DNA of 64,000 bases from Streptomyces sp. R41 (GCF_041053055.1 NZ_CP163443.1:558001-622000), one strand, 5' to 3'. Counted from the first letter of the stretch, positions 8,156-17,055 are shown. The notes: generated by a model from the sequence alone, not told the origin. Numbers and translations: made by a program.

Positions 8156-9106
8156 TCAGCCGACCGGCGGCGTGCCGTGGGTGTGGAAGGACTCGATGGT
8201 CTTCAGACCCCAGGCCTGCCCCTTCTTCCGCTCGTCCTCGGTCCAGGTGACCAGCGGCCAGTCGGGTGCCAGGACCAGGCGGGTGAGCGGGTTGCACAGC
8301 TCGACGCGGTTGCCGCCCGGCTCGTAGACGTACAGGAAGAACGTCTGCTGGATGGCGTGCTTGTGCGGGCCGGTCTCGATGAACACACCGGTGTCGATGG
8401 CGAGATCGGCGGCGCGCAGGATGTCCTCGCGGGTGTCCGTGGCGAACGCGACGTGATGGAGGCGCCCGTTCGAGCCGGTCCAGTCCTCGGTGTAGACGAT
8501 GTCGTACGACTTGTTGCTGAAGGTCAGCCACTGGGCGGCGATCTTCCCGCTGTTGAGCTGGATCTGCTCGGTCGGGCGGGCGCCGAGCGCGTCGCGGAGG
8601 AAGTCGCCGTTGGGCGAGACGTCCGCGGCTAGGTAGTTGACGTGGTCCAGGCGACGCACGCCCACCCCGTGGCCGGGCTTGGCCTGCGGCTGGTTCTTCA
8701 GGGCCGGCTTCAGCTCGTCCGGCGCCCGGTACCACTCGCTCTCCCAGTACAGGGCGAGTTCGTGGCCGTCGGGGTCACTGGTGACGTACAGCGGGCCGAG
8801 GCCCGGTTCGTCCTCGACCCAGCGGCCCCTGCGGCCGCTGTTCTCGATCTCCTTGACCCGTCGTTGGAGGGCTTCCTCGCTGGAGACCCGGAGGGCTGTG
8901 CGGCGGATGCCCGAGGTCGAGTGGGCGGTGAGGGTCAGGCTGTGGTGTTCGTAGTCGTCCCAGGTCCGCAGGTAGACGGAGTCCTGGGAGCGACCGTTCT
9001 CGGTCAGGCCGAGGTAGTCGGTGAAGAACCGGACACTGCCGTCCAGGTCCGGGGTGAGCAGTTCGACATGCCCGAGGTGGGCGATGTCTCCGAGGGGCGG
9101 CGCCAT
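8156..9106 (-). CDS. VOC-family extradiol ring-cleavage dioxygenase (catechol 2,3-dioxygenase type)
   Basis: 316 residues. The ATG at 9106 is preceded by AAGGAGG with 5-base spacing; a longer frame to 9241 has no ribosome site. Two vicinal-oxygen-chelate modules are visible (about 1-140 and 150-290). The C-terminal module has the Fe(II) triad: His155 (RRLDHVNYL), His217/218 (GRLHHVAFATD) and Glu269 (GNRVELCNP). These sit very close to His153/His214/Glu265 of XylE-type enzymes, and a His250 and Tyr259 match their second-sphere residues. The family opens a catechol ring next to the diol. Here it follows genes for 4-oxalomesaconate processing, where a LigB-type gallate dioxygenase would be expected, so I infer a gallate-like trihydroxy or carboxylated catechol substrate. 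Substrate is inference only. Confidence 0.85.
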   Translation of the reverse strand: MAPPLGDIAHLGHVELLTPDLDGSVRFFTDYLGLTENGRSQDSVYLRTWDDYEHHSLTLTAHSTSGIRRTALRVSSEEALQRRVKEIENSGRRGRWVEDEPGLGPLYVTSDPDGHELALYWESEWYRAPDELKPALKNQPQAKPGHGVGVRRLDHVNYLAADVSPNGDFLRDALGARPTEQIQLNSGKIAAQWLTFSNKSYDIVYTEDWTGSNGRLHHVAFATDTREDILRAADLAIDTGVFIETGPHKHAIQQTFFLYVYEPGGNRVELCNPLTRLVLAPDWPLVTWTEDERKKGQAWGLKTIESFHTHGTPPVG

Positions 9107-9116
9107 ACGGGCCTCC

Positions 9117-10178
9117 TTAAAGGTGATGTGCGGCTCCGGCCGGCCGGGGGAAGACCGTGCCGTCGAAGATCTTGCGGGCGGTACGTACGACGGCGGTGCG
9201 TCGGGCCACCGGGGCGGCGCGCTCGGGGCCGTACTCGACACCGGCTTCGATGTCGAGGAATCCGGTGGGGTGCTCGATGCGCAGCCGGTCCCCCCTCTCG
9301 GGCAGGCGCGCCACGGCCTGCCCGACGCCGCCCTCCACGCGCAGCCCGGCAGCGACGCTCGCGGCGCCCAGGACTCCGATGGAGGTGTGGCAGCGCACCG
9401 GGATGAAAGTGCGGGTCATGACGGCGCCACCGTGCCGGGGCGGCGCCAGCAGGGTCAGCTTGGGCACGGTGGTGTTCTCGACGTCGCCGAGGCCCATCAG
9501 CTTCCCCGCCTCCAGGCGGATCTCCCTCAGCCGGTCGGCGAGGGTCAGATCCTCCTCCAGGTCCTTGGGGGCTTCGTAGCCGGTGACGTCGAGGGAGGAG
9601 GCGGCGATCAGGACGGTCGGCATCCCGTTGTCCACGCAGGTCACCGATGTGTCGGCTACGAGGTCGCGGGCCCGGCCGGTGGGCAGCAGTGGGCCGCTGC
9701 CCCGCGGAAACTCGATCACCACCGGCGCGGCGGTGCCCGGCACACCGGAGATCTCGGCGGAGCCGGTGTACGCGACGCGTCCGCCGGGGGTGGGGAAGCT
9801 CGCGACGGCGAGGTCGCCGGAGTTGCGCATGCGGATCCGTACGGAGGTCCGGTCCTCCCCCGGCACGACCAGGCCGCGTTCGACGGCGAAGGGACCCACC
9901 CCGGCCAGGATGTTGCCGCAGTTCTGCCGATCGGACACCTCTGGCCGGTCGACGGCGACCTGCAGGAACAGGTAGTCGACGTCCGCCTCGGAGTCGGCCG
10001 AGGCGGAGACCACGGCCACCTTGCTGGTCAGGGGGTGCGCCCCGCCCAGGCCGTCGATCTGGCGCGGGTCGGGGCTCCCCATGACGCGCAGCAGCAGGTC
10101 GTCGCGTGCGGCGACGTCGGAGGGCAGGTCCTCGGCCAGGAAGTAGGCGCCCTTGGAGGTGCCGCCGCGCATGAGCAT
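9117..10178 (-). CDS. PrpF-family isomerase, probable 4-oxalomesaconate tautomerase (GalD-like)
   Basis: 353 residues. ATG at 10178 has GAGGAGG 8 bases upstream and gives the family N-terminus MLMRGGTSKGAYF; no better start exists further up. PrpF proteins have a diaminopimelate-epimerase-like fold and catalyse proton shifts. GalD members convert the enol form of 4-oxalomesaconate (OMA) to the keto/tautomeric form after gallate or protocatechuate ring cleavage. Visible family motifs are GGAHPLTSKVAVV, NCGNILAGVGPFA and VRCHTSIGVLGA. It follows the aldolase gene by 23 bases and precedes the dioxygenase by 10 bases, so the genes are clearly co-transcribed. An aconitate isomerase of PrpF type is the main alternative; the context favours OMA. 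Confidence 0.75.
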   Translation of the reverse strand: MLMRGGTSKGAYFLAEDLPSDVAARDDLLLRVMGSPDPRQIDGLGGAHPLTSKVAVVSASADSEADVDYLFLQVAVDRPEVSDRQNCGNILAGVGPFAVERGLVVPGEDRTSVRIRMRNSGDLAVASFPTPGGRVAYTGSAEISGVPGTAAPVVIEFPRGSGPLLPTGRARDLVADTSVTCVDNGMPTVLIAASSLDVTGYEAPKDLEEDLTLADRLREIRLEAGKLMGLGDVENTTVPKLTLLAPPRHGGAVMTRTFIPVRCHTSIGVLGAASVAAGLRVEGGVGQAVARLPERGDRLRIEHPTGFLDIEAGVEYGPERAAPVARRTAVVRTARKIFDGTVFPRPAGAAHHL

Positions 10179-10201
10179 GCAGCGCACCTCCTCGGGCCCG
10201 G

Positions 10202-10930
10202 TCAGGACTCCGCTCCGTCCCGCTCGTACGTCCCTCCCCGGACGTACTCCTCGTACGACTGGTAGGTGACGCCGAGTCGCACGAGCGTCTCGCGCAACCC
10301 GTAGCGGTCCAGGCCCAGTTGGCCCTCGATGAAGGCGGCGCGGGAGGCGGCCTCCTTGTTCTCGCGGGCCTCGGACGTCTCGGCGGCGCGGCGGGCGCTC
10401 TCGCGGGGCACGCACACCACACCGTCGTCATCGGCGAGGATCACGTCGCCGGGCCGCACGATCTGACCGCCGATCGCCACCGGTACGTTGACCGAGCCGC
10501 CGGTCGCCTTGACCGTGCCCTGCGGGCTGACCGCCGCGGACCAGGCCGGGAAACCCATGTCGCGCAGCTCGGCGGTGTCCCGGATGCCGGCGTTGATGAT
10601 CAAGCCGCGCACACCGCGCCGCTGGAGCGCCGTGGCGAACAGCTCGCCGAACATGCCGTCGGTGGAGGACGAGGTGGTGGTGACGACCAGGATGTCGCCC
10701 TCGCCGCACTGCTCGACGGCGGCATGGATCATGAGGTTGTCGCCGGGCCAGGAGAGCACCGTGACCGCGGTGCCCGCGACGCGCGTGCCCTGCTGGTTCG
10801 GGCGCAGGTGCGTGCCGAGCAGGCCGGTGCGGCCCATCGCCTCGTGCACGGTGGCGACGCCGAAGGTGCCGACGGCCTCGACGTCCTTCGCGTCCGCCTT
10901 CGGCGGGTTGGTGACGATCACGCCGCTCAT
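10202..10930 (-). CDS. 4-carboxy-4-hydroxy-2-oxoadipate (CHA/HMG) aldolase, LigK/GalC type
   Basis: 242 residues of the RraA-like class II pyruvate aldolase family. Key region: GLIINAGIRDTAELRDMGFP, holding the Arg-Asp pair that binds pyruvate and metal in LigK-type enzymes, and AWSAAVSPQG after it. The usual length is about 230. The reaction splits CHA into pyruvate and oxaloacetate, the last step of gallate and protocatechuate-4,5 cleavage. Its ATG overlaps the stop of the upstream hydratase gene (ATGA, 10930-10927), indicating translational coupling. An RNase-E inhibitor RraA is unlikely because of the operon context and the extra C-terminal region. Confidence 0.8.
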   Translation of the reverse strand: MSGVIVTNPPKADAKDVEAVGTFGVATVHEAMGRTGLLGTHLRPNQQGTRVAGTAVTVLSWPGDNLMIHAAVEQCGEGDILVVTTTSSSTDGMFGELFATALQRRGVRGLIINAGIRDTAELRDMGFPAWSAAVSPQGTVKATGGSVNVPVAIGGQIVRPGDVILADDDGVVCVPRESARRAAETSEARENKEAASRAAFIEGQLGLDRYGLRETLVRLGVTYQSYEEYVRGGTYERDGAES

Positions 10931-11676
10931 GCCAGCTCCTTCGCGATCTGCGGGTACGGACGCATGTACGCCTCGGCCATCGTCTTGTGGGCCAGGCCGA
11001 GGTTGGGGCCGGCGTTGCGCTTGAGCTGGACGCCGCGGCGGACGGCGAGGTCGGTGTAGTAGTCCCACAGGTGCTGCTGGGCGCCGAGGCATTCCATGGC
11101 CTTGCGCTTGGTCTCCCACACCTCGGTGATGTCGAGGAGGACCTCGGGCTTGAAGCCGCTCATCTCGGGCTGGTGCGGCTCGAAATAGAAGACCGGCGGG
11201 GCGCCGATGATCTCGCCCGGGCCGGGGTAGCCGATGGCCTGGGCGAGGACGCGGGCCTCCAGGGCCATGCGGTGGGCGGCCGGGTGATCGCCGTTGTACG
11301 GGTCCTCGGTCGGATGGGTGAGGACGACGTCGGGCTGGGTCTCGCGGTAGACGGCGACCAGTTGGTCCGTCAGCTCGGCGGTGGCGGTCAGCGGGTAGTC
11401 GCCGGCATCGAAGAAGCGGACCTCGCCGCCGAGGGTCGCGGCGGCGCGCTCGGCCTCGCCCCGGCGTATCGCCTTGATCTCTTCCAGCTTCTTGCCCTCG
11501 CGCCACGCCTTGGCGGACTCGCCGCGCTCGCCGAAGGTCAGGCACGCGATGGTGACCTTCTCGCCTCGGGAGGCGGCCAGGGCGATGGCTCCCCCGGCAC
11601 GCCACACGAAGTCCCCGGCATGCGCGGTGACGACCAGCGTCGATCGTGGGGTGGCGGGCGCTTTGCCGTGCGTCAT
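10927..11676 (-). CDS. LmbE/PIG-L family protein, probable 4-oxalomesaconate hydratase (GalB-like)
   Basis: 249 residues. Start chosen at 11676, with AAGGAGA 8 bases upstream. The N-terminal Zn motif AHAGDF replaces the AHPDDE of true deacetylases, and the second metal site is HPTEDPYNGDHPAAH. Pseudomonas GalB, an LmbE-fold hydratase, adds water to 4-oxalomesaconate to give CHA, the substrate of the aldolase encoded next. The altered first motif together with coupling to an aldolase and a PrpF tautomerase argues for hydratase rather than deacetylase. A mycothiol-type or sugar deacetylase would normally keep the second Asp of the first motif. Confidence 0.7.
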   Translation of the reverse strand: MTHGKAPATPRSTLVVTAHAGDFVWRAGGAIALAASRGEKVTIACLTFGERGESAKAWREGKKLEEIKAIRRGEAERAAATLGGEVRFFDAGDYPLTATAELTDQLVAVYRETQPDVVLTHPTEDPYNGDHPAAHRMALEARVLAQAIGYPGPGEIIGAPPVFYFEPHQPEMSGFKPEVLLDITEVWETKRKAMECLGAQQHLWDYYTDLAVRRGVQLKRNAGPNLGLAHKTMAEAYMRPYPQIAKELA

Positions 11677-11754
11677 TGCGGAAATCTCCTTGGTGGACAG
11701 GTACACGCCCACCTCGGCCCGGTCTGTCGCACAGCGCGCCGGCCACGCGGTACG

Positions 11755-12405
11755 TCAGTCGCGCAGCGCGTCGATCACACTGCCGAGGTGGACGCGGACG
11801 GCCGCTTCGGCCGCCTGCGGGTCCCTGGCCTGGATCGCTTCGATCATGGCCAGGTGTTCACTCAGGGACTGCTGGGAACGCCCCGGTCTGAGCGCCAGCT
11901 GGAAGCGGTGGCGCACCAGTTGGGCGTTGAGGCGCTCCAGGAGCTCCACGGCCACCTGCTGACCGGAGAACTCCCTGATCCGGGCGTGCACTTCATGGTT
12001 GAGCTCGGAGTAGGTCACCGGCTCGCCGTCGGCGACCGCCTTGGACATCGCCGCGCCCAAGTCGCCCAGCTCGGCCAGCTGTTCATCGCTGGCCGCGATG
12101 GCCGCCTTGGCCGCGCACAGCCCTTCGAGGGCCATGCGGCACTCGGTGATGGCCACCGCTTCCTCGACCGTCACCACCCGCACCCGCGATCCGCGGTTGC
12201 GGATCCGCTCGACCAGTCCCTCCGATTCCAGCTCGATCAGCGCCGCCCGGACGCTGGCCCGAGTGACACCGAACTGCTCGGCGAGCTCGTTCTCCACCAG
12301 CCGCTGGGCCGGTGCCATCTCGCCGCGCAGAATCGCCTGCCGCAGCTGCACCAGTGCGTGCTGCTTGGCCTGCTCTCCGGTGCCTGGACGGGCTTCCTTC
12401 TGCAT
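11755..12405 (-). CDS. GntR-family (FCD) transcriptional regulator
   Basis: 216 residues: winged helix at residues ~12-75 (QLRQAILRGEMAPAQRLVE, FGVTRASVRAALIELESEGLV) and an all-helical FCD ligand domain behind it. GGGAGG lies 5 bases before the ATG. It is the first gene of the aromatic catabolic operon, 78 bases ahead of the hydratase gene. Its promoter contains a near-perfect 24-bp palindrome whose core also occurs at the transporter promoter, so autoregulation and control of the whole regulon are likely, with an aromatic acid or pathway intermediate as effector. Confidence 0.85.
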   Translation of the reverse strand: MQKEARPGTGEQAKQHALVQLRQAILRGEMAPAQRLVENELAEQFGVTRASVRAALIELESEGLVERIRNRGSRVRVVTVEEAVAITECRMALEGLCAAKAAIAASDEQLAELGDLGAAMSKAVADGEPVTYSELNHEVHARIREFSGQQVAVELLERLNAQLVRHRFQLALRPGRSQQSLSEHLAMIEAIQARDPQAAEAAVRVHLGSVIDALRD

Positions 12406-12434
12406 TGCGCCCTCCCTGAGTGAGTGCCTGTCGA

Positions 12435-12463
12435 ACGTAAATCTAGTCCAACAAGATTGTCAA
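12435..12463 (-). promoter_or_regulatory. Promoter of the GntR-led operon
   Basis: On the minus strand a -35 TTGACA (12463-12458) is followed after 17 bases by TTACGT (12440-12435). The -35 is inside the operator palindrome, so binding would block polymerase. The geometry copies that of the transporter promoter. Confidence 0.55.
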
Positions 12464-12473
12464 CAATTTTGTT
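12450..12473. promoter_or_regulatory. GntR operator palindrome
   Basis: AACAAGATTGT (12450-12460), CA, ACAATTTTGTT (12463-12473): 11-base arms with a single mismatch. The core ATTGTCAACAAT is a perfect palindrome and is shared (TTGTCAACAA) with the site at 7987-7996. Confidence 0.7.
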
Positions 12474-12697
12474 TTACATGTTGACGACAGAGGGCGTGCC
12501 GGACTTCGAGCACACGGCCACCGCACTCGTCCGCAGCTGCTCCCTTCACGACAAGCGAGAGCAACTATGTCTGCGTGAGTTGTGGACTGAACAATATCAA
12601 CATGCAACTCTTCGACAACTGAGCGCAAAATTCAGACCCTCAGGCTCTCTCGCACCTGTTCCGTATCGACGCGACACCGCTCAAGGACAGGAGACGC

Positions 12698-15600
12698 ATG
12701 TCCAGACATCGTTGGAGAGGCCGGTTGACGGCCGCTCTGCTGACCATCGCGCTGGCTCTCATCGGACTTCCGGCGCTGACCACGACCGCGACGGCGGCCG
12801 GTGGTCCCCATCTCGCCGCGGGCAAGGCCGCCACGGCGAGCAGCTCGAAACCGGAGTACGGCGCGGCCAACATCACGGACGGCAACTCCGGTACGTACTG
12901 GGAGAGTTCGGGAGCAAGCTTCCCTCAGTGGGTGCAGGTCGACCTCGGCTCGTCCAGCCGCGTGGACGAGGTGGTGCTGAAGCTCCCACCGTCGTGGGAA
13001 AGCCGTAACGAGACTCTCGCCGTGCAGGGCAGCGGCGACGGCACGAGCTTCGACACCCTCAAGTCCTCGGCGCCGTACGCCTTCACGCCGAGCGCGGGCA
13101 ACACGGTGACGATCTCGTTCCCGGCCACTCAGACCCGCTCCATACGTATCAACGTCACGGCGAACACCGGTTGGGCGGCCGCGCAGCTCTCCGAGCTGGA
13201 GGTGCACGGCGCGACCGACTCCTCCGGAGACCTGGCCGCGGGCAAGCAGTTCACGGCGAGCAGCTACACCCAGACGTATGTCGCCGCGAATGCGGGCGAC
13301 GGCAACCGGGCCAGCTACTGGGAGAGCAGGAACGACGCGCTCCCGCAGTGGGTCCAGGTCGACCTCGGGTCCTCTGTGCGTGTCGACCGGGCAGTGCTGC
13401 GCCTGCCGGCCGACTGGGGCGCGCGCACCCAGACCCTCAAGCTCCAGGGCAGCACGAACGGATCGGACTTCAGCGACATCACCGCTTCGAAGGCCTGCGA
13501 CTTCAACGCGGCGAACGACCAGTCGCAGACGCTGACCTTCAACGCCACCACCACACGCTACGTACGGGTCCTCGTGACGGCCAACACCGGTCAGCCGGCG
13601 GGCCAGCTCTCCGAGTTGGAGGTGTACGGACCCACCACCGGCGACACCCAGGCGCCCGGCGCGCCCACCGAGCTGGCGTACACCGAACCCGCCACCGGGC
13701 AGATCAAGTTGACGTGGAAGGCCGCCATCGACAACGTCGGGGTCACCGCCTACGACATCTACGCCAACGGCGAGTTGAGGACCTCGGTCGGCGGCGACGT
13801 CACGTCGTACACCGACACCCAGCCCGCGTCGGCGACCGTCGCCTACTACGTGCGCGCCAAGGACGCGGCGGGCAACCAGTCCGCCAACAGCAACACGGTG
13901 ACCCGCAAGGGCGATTCGGGCGACACCCAGGCTCCGACGGCACCCGGCAACCTGGCCTTCACCGAGGCCACGAGCGGTCAGGTCAAGCTCACCTGGCAGG
14001 CGTCCACCGACAATGTGAAGGTCACCGGTTACGACGTCTACGCCAACGGCACCCTGCGCCAGAGCGTCGCCGGTGACGTCACGACGTACACGGACACTCA
14101 GCCCGTCTCGGCGACCGTGACGTACTACGTGCGAGCCAAGGACGCGGCGGGCAACGTGTCCGCGAACAGCAACTCCGTGACGCGCACCGGCTCCACCAGC
14201 GACGACGCGAACCTCGCCGTCGGAAAGCCGATCACGGCGTCGTCCAGCGTCTACACCTTCGTCGCGGAGAACGCCGACGACGACAAGACCAGCACCTACT
14301 GGGAGGGCGGCCCGGGCTCCTATCCGAACAGCCTGACGGTGAAGCTGGGGGCCAACGCCGACGTCAACACCGTGGTCCTGAAGCTCAGTCCGGACGCCGC
14401 CTGGGCGGCCCGTACGCAGAAGATCCAGGTCCTCGGCCGGGAGCAGAAGGCCGGCTCGTTCACGAGTCTGGTGGACGCCAAGGAGTACACGTTCGACCCG
14501 GCGAGCGGGAACACGGTGCGTATCGGCGTCTCGGGCCGGGTCGCGGACGTCCAGCTGGTGTTCACCGCCAACTCGGGGGCGCCCGCCGGGCAGGTCGCCG
14601 AGTTCCAGGTGCTGGGCAAGCCCGCGCCGAACCCGGACCTCCAGGTCACCGGCATCACTTCGGCCCCGGACAACCCGGTCGAGTCCGACGCCGTGAAGCT
14701 GACCGCGACGGTGCGCAACACGGGCACGGAGGCCTCGGACGCCACCGACGTCCAATTCCAGCTGGGCGGCACCAAGGTGGGCACCGCCTCCGTCGGCGTC
14801 CTGGCGGCCGGTGCCTCGGCAACGGTCACCGCGGACATCGGCGCCCGCGACGCCGGGACCTACCAGGTCGGCGCCGTCGTCGACCCGGACAACAAGGTCA
14901 TCGAGCAGAACGAGGGCAACAACTCCTACACCAGCCCCACGTCCCTCGTCGTCAAGCCCGTGTCCAGCTCCGACCTCATTGCCTCACCTGTCGGCTGGTC
15001 GCCGAGCGCGCCCGCGGAGGGAGACACGGTCACCTTCTCCGTCACGCTGAAGAACCAGGGCACGATCGCCGCCGCGAGCGGCAGCCACGGCATCACGCTC
15101 ACCGTGCTCGACTCCTCGGGCGCGACGGTGAAGACGCTCACCGGCTCCTACGACGGCGCCATCGCCGCGGGCGGCACCACCTCCCCCGTGAACCTCGGCA
15201 CTTGGACCGCCGGCAAGGGCAAGTTCACCGTGAAGACGGTGATCGCGGCCGACACGAACGAACTGCCGGTCAAGCGCGACAACAACACCAGCAGCCAGCC
15301 GCTGTTCGTCGGACGCGGCGCCAACATGCCGTACGACATGTACGAGGCCGAGGACGGCACCGTGGGCGGCGGCGCGCAGACAGTCGGACCGAACCGCACC
15401 GTCGGCGACATCGCGGGCGAGGCCTCGGGCCGCAAGGCCGTCACGCTCAACAGCACCGGCAACTACGTGGAGTGGACCACCAAGGCCGGCGCCAACACCC
15501 TGGTGACCCGCTTCTCCATCCCGGACTCCGCGGGCGGCGGCACGAACTCCACGCTCGACGTCTACGTCGACGGCAAGTTCCTCAAGGCCATCGACCTGAC

Positions 15601-16990
15601 GTCCAAGTACGCCTGGCTGTACGGGGCGGAGACCGGTCCGGGCAACTCGCCGGGCTCGGGCTCACCGCGGCACATCTACGACGAGGCGAACCTGATGCTC
15701 GGCCAGACCGTCCCGGCCGGCAGCAGGATCCGTCTCCAGAAGGACGCCGCCAACGACTCCACGTACGCGATCGACTTCGTGAGCCTGGAGCAGGTGTCGG
15801 CGATCGCCAACCCGGACCCGGCGACGTACGCAGTCCCGGTCGGGTTCACGCAACAGGACGTGCAGAACGCGCTCGACAAGGTGCGCATGGACACGACGGG
15901 CAAGCTCGTCGGTGTCTACCTGCCGGCCGGTGACTACGAGACGTCGAGCAAGTTCCAGGTGTACGGCAAGGCGGTCAAGGTCGTCGGTGCCGGGCCTTGG
16001 TACACGCGCTTCCACGCGCCGTCGGCGCAGGAGAACACGGACATCGGATTCCGGGCGGACGCCACGGCCAAGGGGTCGTCGTTCTCGAACTTCGCGTACT
16101 TCGGCAACTACACCTCCCGCATCGACGGTCCGGGCAAGGTGTTCGACTTCTCCAACGTCTCCGACATCACCATCGACAACATCTGGAACGAGCACATGGT
16201 GTGCCTCTACTGGGGCGCCAACACCGACAGCATCACCATCAAGAACTCCCGGATCCGCGACATGTTCGCCGACGGCGTCAACATGACCAACGGCAGCACG
16301 GACAACCACGTCGTCAACAACGAGGCGCGGGCCACCGGCGACGACAGCTTCGCGCTGTTCTCCGCGATCGACGCGGGCGGGGCCGACGAGAAGAACAACG
16401 TCTACGAGAACCTCACGTCGATCCTGACGTGGCGCGCGGCGGGCATCGCCGTCTACGGCGGCTACAACAACACCTTCCGCAACATCCACATCGCCGACAC
16501 CCTGGTCTACTCCGGCATCACCGTCAGCTCGCTGGACTTCGGCTACCCGATGAACGGCTTCGGCACGGATCCGACGACCTTGGAGAACATCTCGATCGTC
16601 CGCTCGGGCGGTCATTTCTGGGGAGGGCAGACCTTCCCCGGCATCTGGATGTTCTCCGCCTCGAAGGTCTTCCAGGGGATCCGCGTCAACAACGTCGACA
16701 TCGTCGATCCGACGTACAGCGGCATCATGTTCCAGACCAACTACGTGGGAGGACAGCCACAGTTCCCGATCAAGGACACCGTCCTCACGGACGTGACAAT
16801 CTCCGGGGCGCACAAGAGCGGCGACGCGTACGAGGCGAAGTCCGGCTTCGGCCTGTGGGCCAACGAGATGCCCGAGGCCGGACAGGGGCCCGCCGTCGGT
16901 GAAGTCACCTTCCACAACCTGAAGTTGAGCGACAACGCACAGGACGTGAAGAACACGACGTCCACGTTCAAGATCAACCTGTTGCCCTAG
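12698..16990 (+). CDS. Multidomain secreted alpha-1,3-glucanase (mycodextranase), GH87
   Basis: 1430 residues with a Sec signal (cleavage near TATAAGGPH) and AGGAG 4 bases before the ATG. Order, with rough residues: two discoidin/F5-8C modules (32-310), two FN3 domains (315-500; each has TAYD/TGYDVYANG), a third discoidin module (503-645), two CARDB domains (650-870), a CBM6-like module (880-1035) and a right-handed beta-helix catalytic domain (1040-1430). The helix carries MFADGVNM (Asp1192) and TGDDSFA (Asp1215, Asp1216). The 23/24-residue spacing equals that of the three catalytic Asp residues of characterised bacterial GH87 enzymes. These cleave alpha-1,3-glucan, as in fungal walls and dental mutan. 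It is transcribed alone and ends in a strong hairpin. Confidence 0.9.
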   Translation: MSRHRWRGRLTAALLTIALALIGLPALTTTATAAGGPHLAAGKAATASSSKPEYGAANITDGNSGTYWESSGASFPQWVQVDLGSSSRVDEVVLKLPPSWESRNETLAVQGSGDGTSFDTLKSSAPYAFTPSAGNTVTISFPATQTRSIRINVTANTGWAAAQLSELEVHGATDSSGDLAAGKQFTASSYTQTYVAANAGDGNRASYWESRNDALPQWVQVDLGSSVRVDRAVLRLPADWGARTQTLKLQGSTNGSDFSDITASKACDFNAANDQSQTLTFNATTTRYVRVLVTANTGQPAGQLSELEVYGPTTGDTQAPGAPTELAYTEPATGQIKLTWKAAIDNVGVTAYDIYANGELRTSVGGDVTSYTDTQPASATVAYYVRAKDAAGNQSANSNTVTRKGDSGDTQAPTAPGNLAFTEATSGQVKLTWQASTDNVKVTGYDVYANGTLRQSVAGDVTTYTDTQPVSATVTYYVRAKDAAGNVSANSNSVTRTGSTSDDANLAVGKPITASSSVYTFVAENADDDKTSTYWEGGPGSYPNSLTVKLGANADVNTVVLKLSPDAAWAARTQKIQVLGREQKAGSFTSLVDAKEYTFDPASGNTVRIGVSGRVADVQLVFTANSGAPAGQVAEFQVLGKPAPNPDLQVTGITSAPDNPVESDAVKLTATVRNTGTEASDATDVQFQLGGTKVGTASVGVLAAGASATVTADIGARDAGTYQVGAVVDPDNKVIEQNEGNNSYTSPTSLVVKPVSSSDLIASPVGWSPSAPAEGDTVTFSVTLKNQGTIAAASGSHGITLTVLDSSGATVKTLTGSYDGAIAAGGTTSPVNLGTWTAGKGKFTVKTVIAADTNELPVKRDNNTSSQPLFVGRGANMPYDMYEAEDGTVGGGAQTVGPNRTVGDIAGEASGRKAVTLNSTGNYVEWTTKAGANTLVTRFSIPDSAGGGTNSTLDVYVDGKFLKAIDLTSKYAWLYGAETGPGNSPGSGSPRHIYDEANLMLGQTVPAGSRIRLQKDAANDSTYAIDFVSLEQVSAIANPDPATYAVPVGFTQQDVQNALDKVRMDTTGKLVGVYLPAGDYETSSKFQVYGKAVKVVGAGPWYTRFHAPSAQENTDIGFRADATAKGSSFSNFAYFGNYTSRIDGPGKVFDFSNVSDITIDNIWNEHMVCLYWGANTDSITIKNSRIRDMFADGVNMTNGSTDNHVVNNEARATGDDSFALFSAIDAGGADEKNNVYENLTSILTWRAAGIAVYGGYNNTFRNIHIADTLVYSGITVSSLDFGYPMNGFGTDPTTLENISIVRSGGHFWGGQTFPGIWMFSASKVFQGIRVNNVDIVDPTYSGIMFQTNYVGGQPQFPIKDTVLTDVTISGAHKSGDAYEAKSGFGLWANEMPEAGQGPAVGEVTFHNLKLSDNAQDVKNTTSTFKINLLP

Positions 16991-17008
16991 CGGCAGGCAG
17001 CGGTACGG

Positions 17009-17043
17009 CCGGGTGACGGGGCCTCCGGCGCCCCGTCACCCGG
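17009..17043. terminator. Bidirectional terminator
   Basis: Perfect 14-bp stem (CCGGGTGACGGGGC 17009-17022; 17030-17043) with a 7-base loop, placed between the convergent GH87 (+) and LLM oxidoreductase (-) genes. Confidence 0.85.
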
Positions 17044-17055
17044 GCCGGCAAGGCG

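Noticed and set aside
12632..14755. 707-residue minus-strand frame opposite the GH87 gene
   Set aside because: Antisense to the discoidin/FN3 part of a clear gene; Val/Arg/Gly-rich, no recognisable domain, no start signal.
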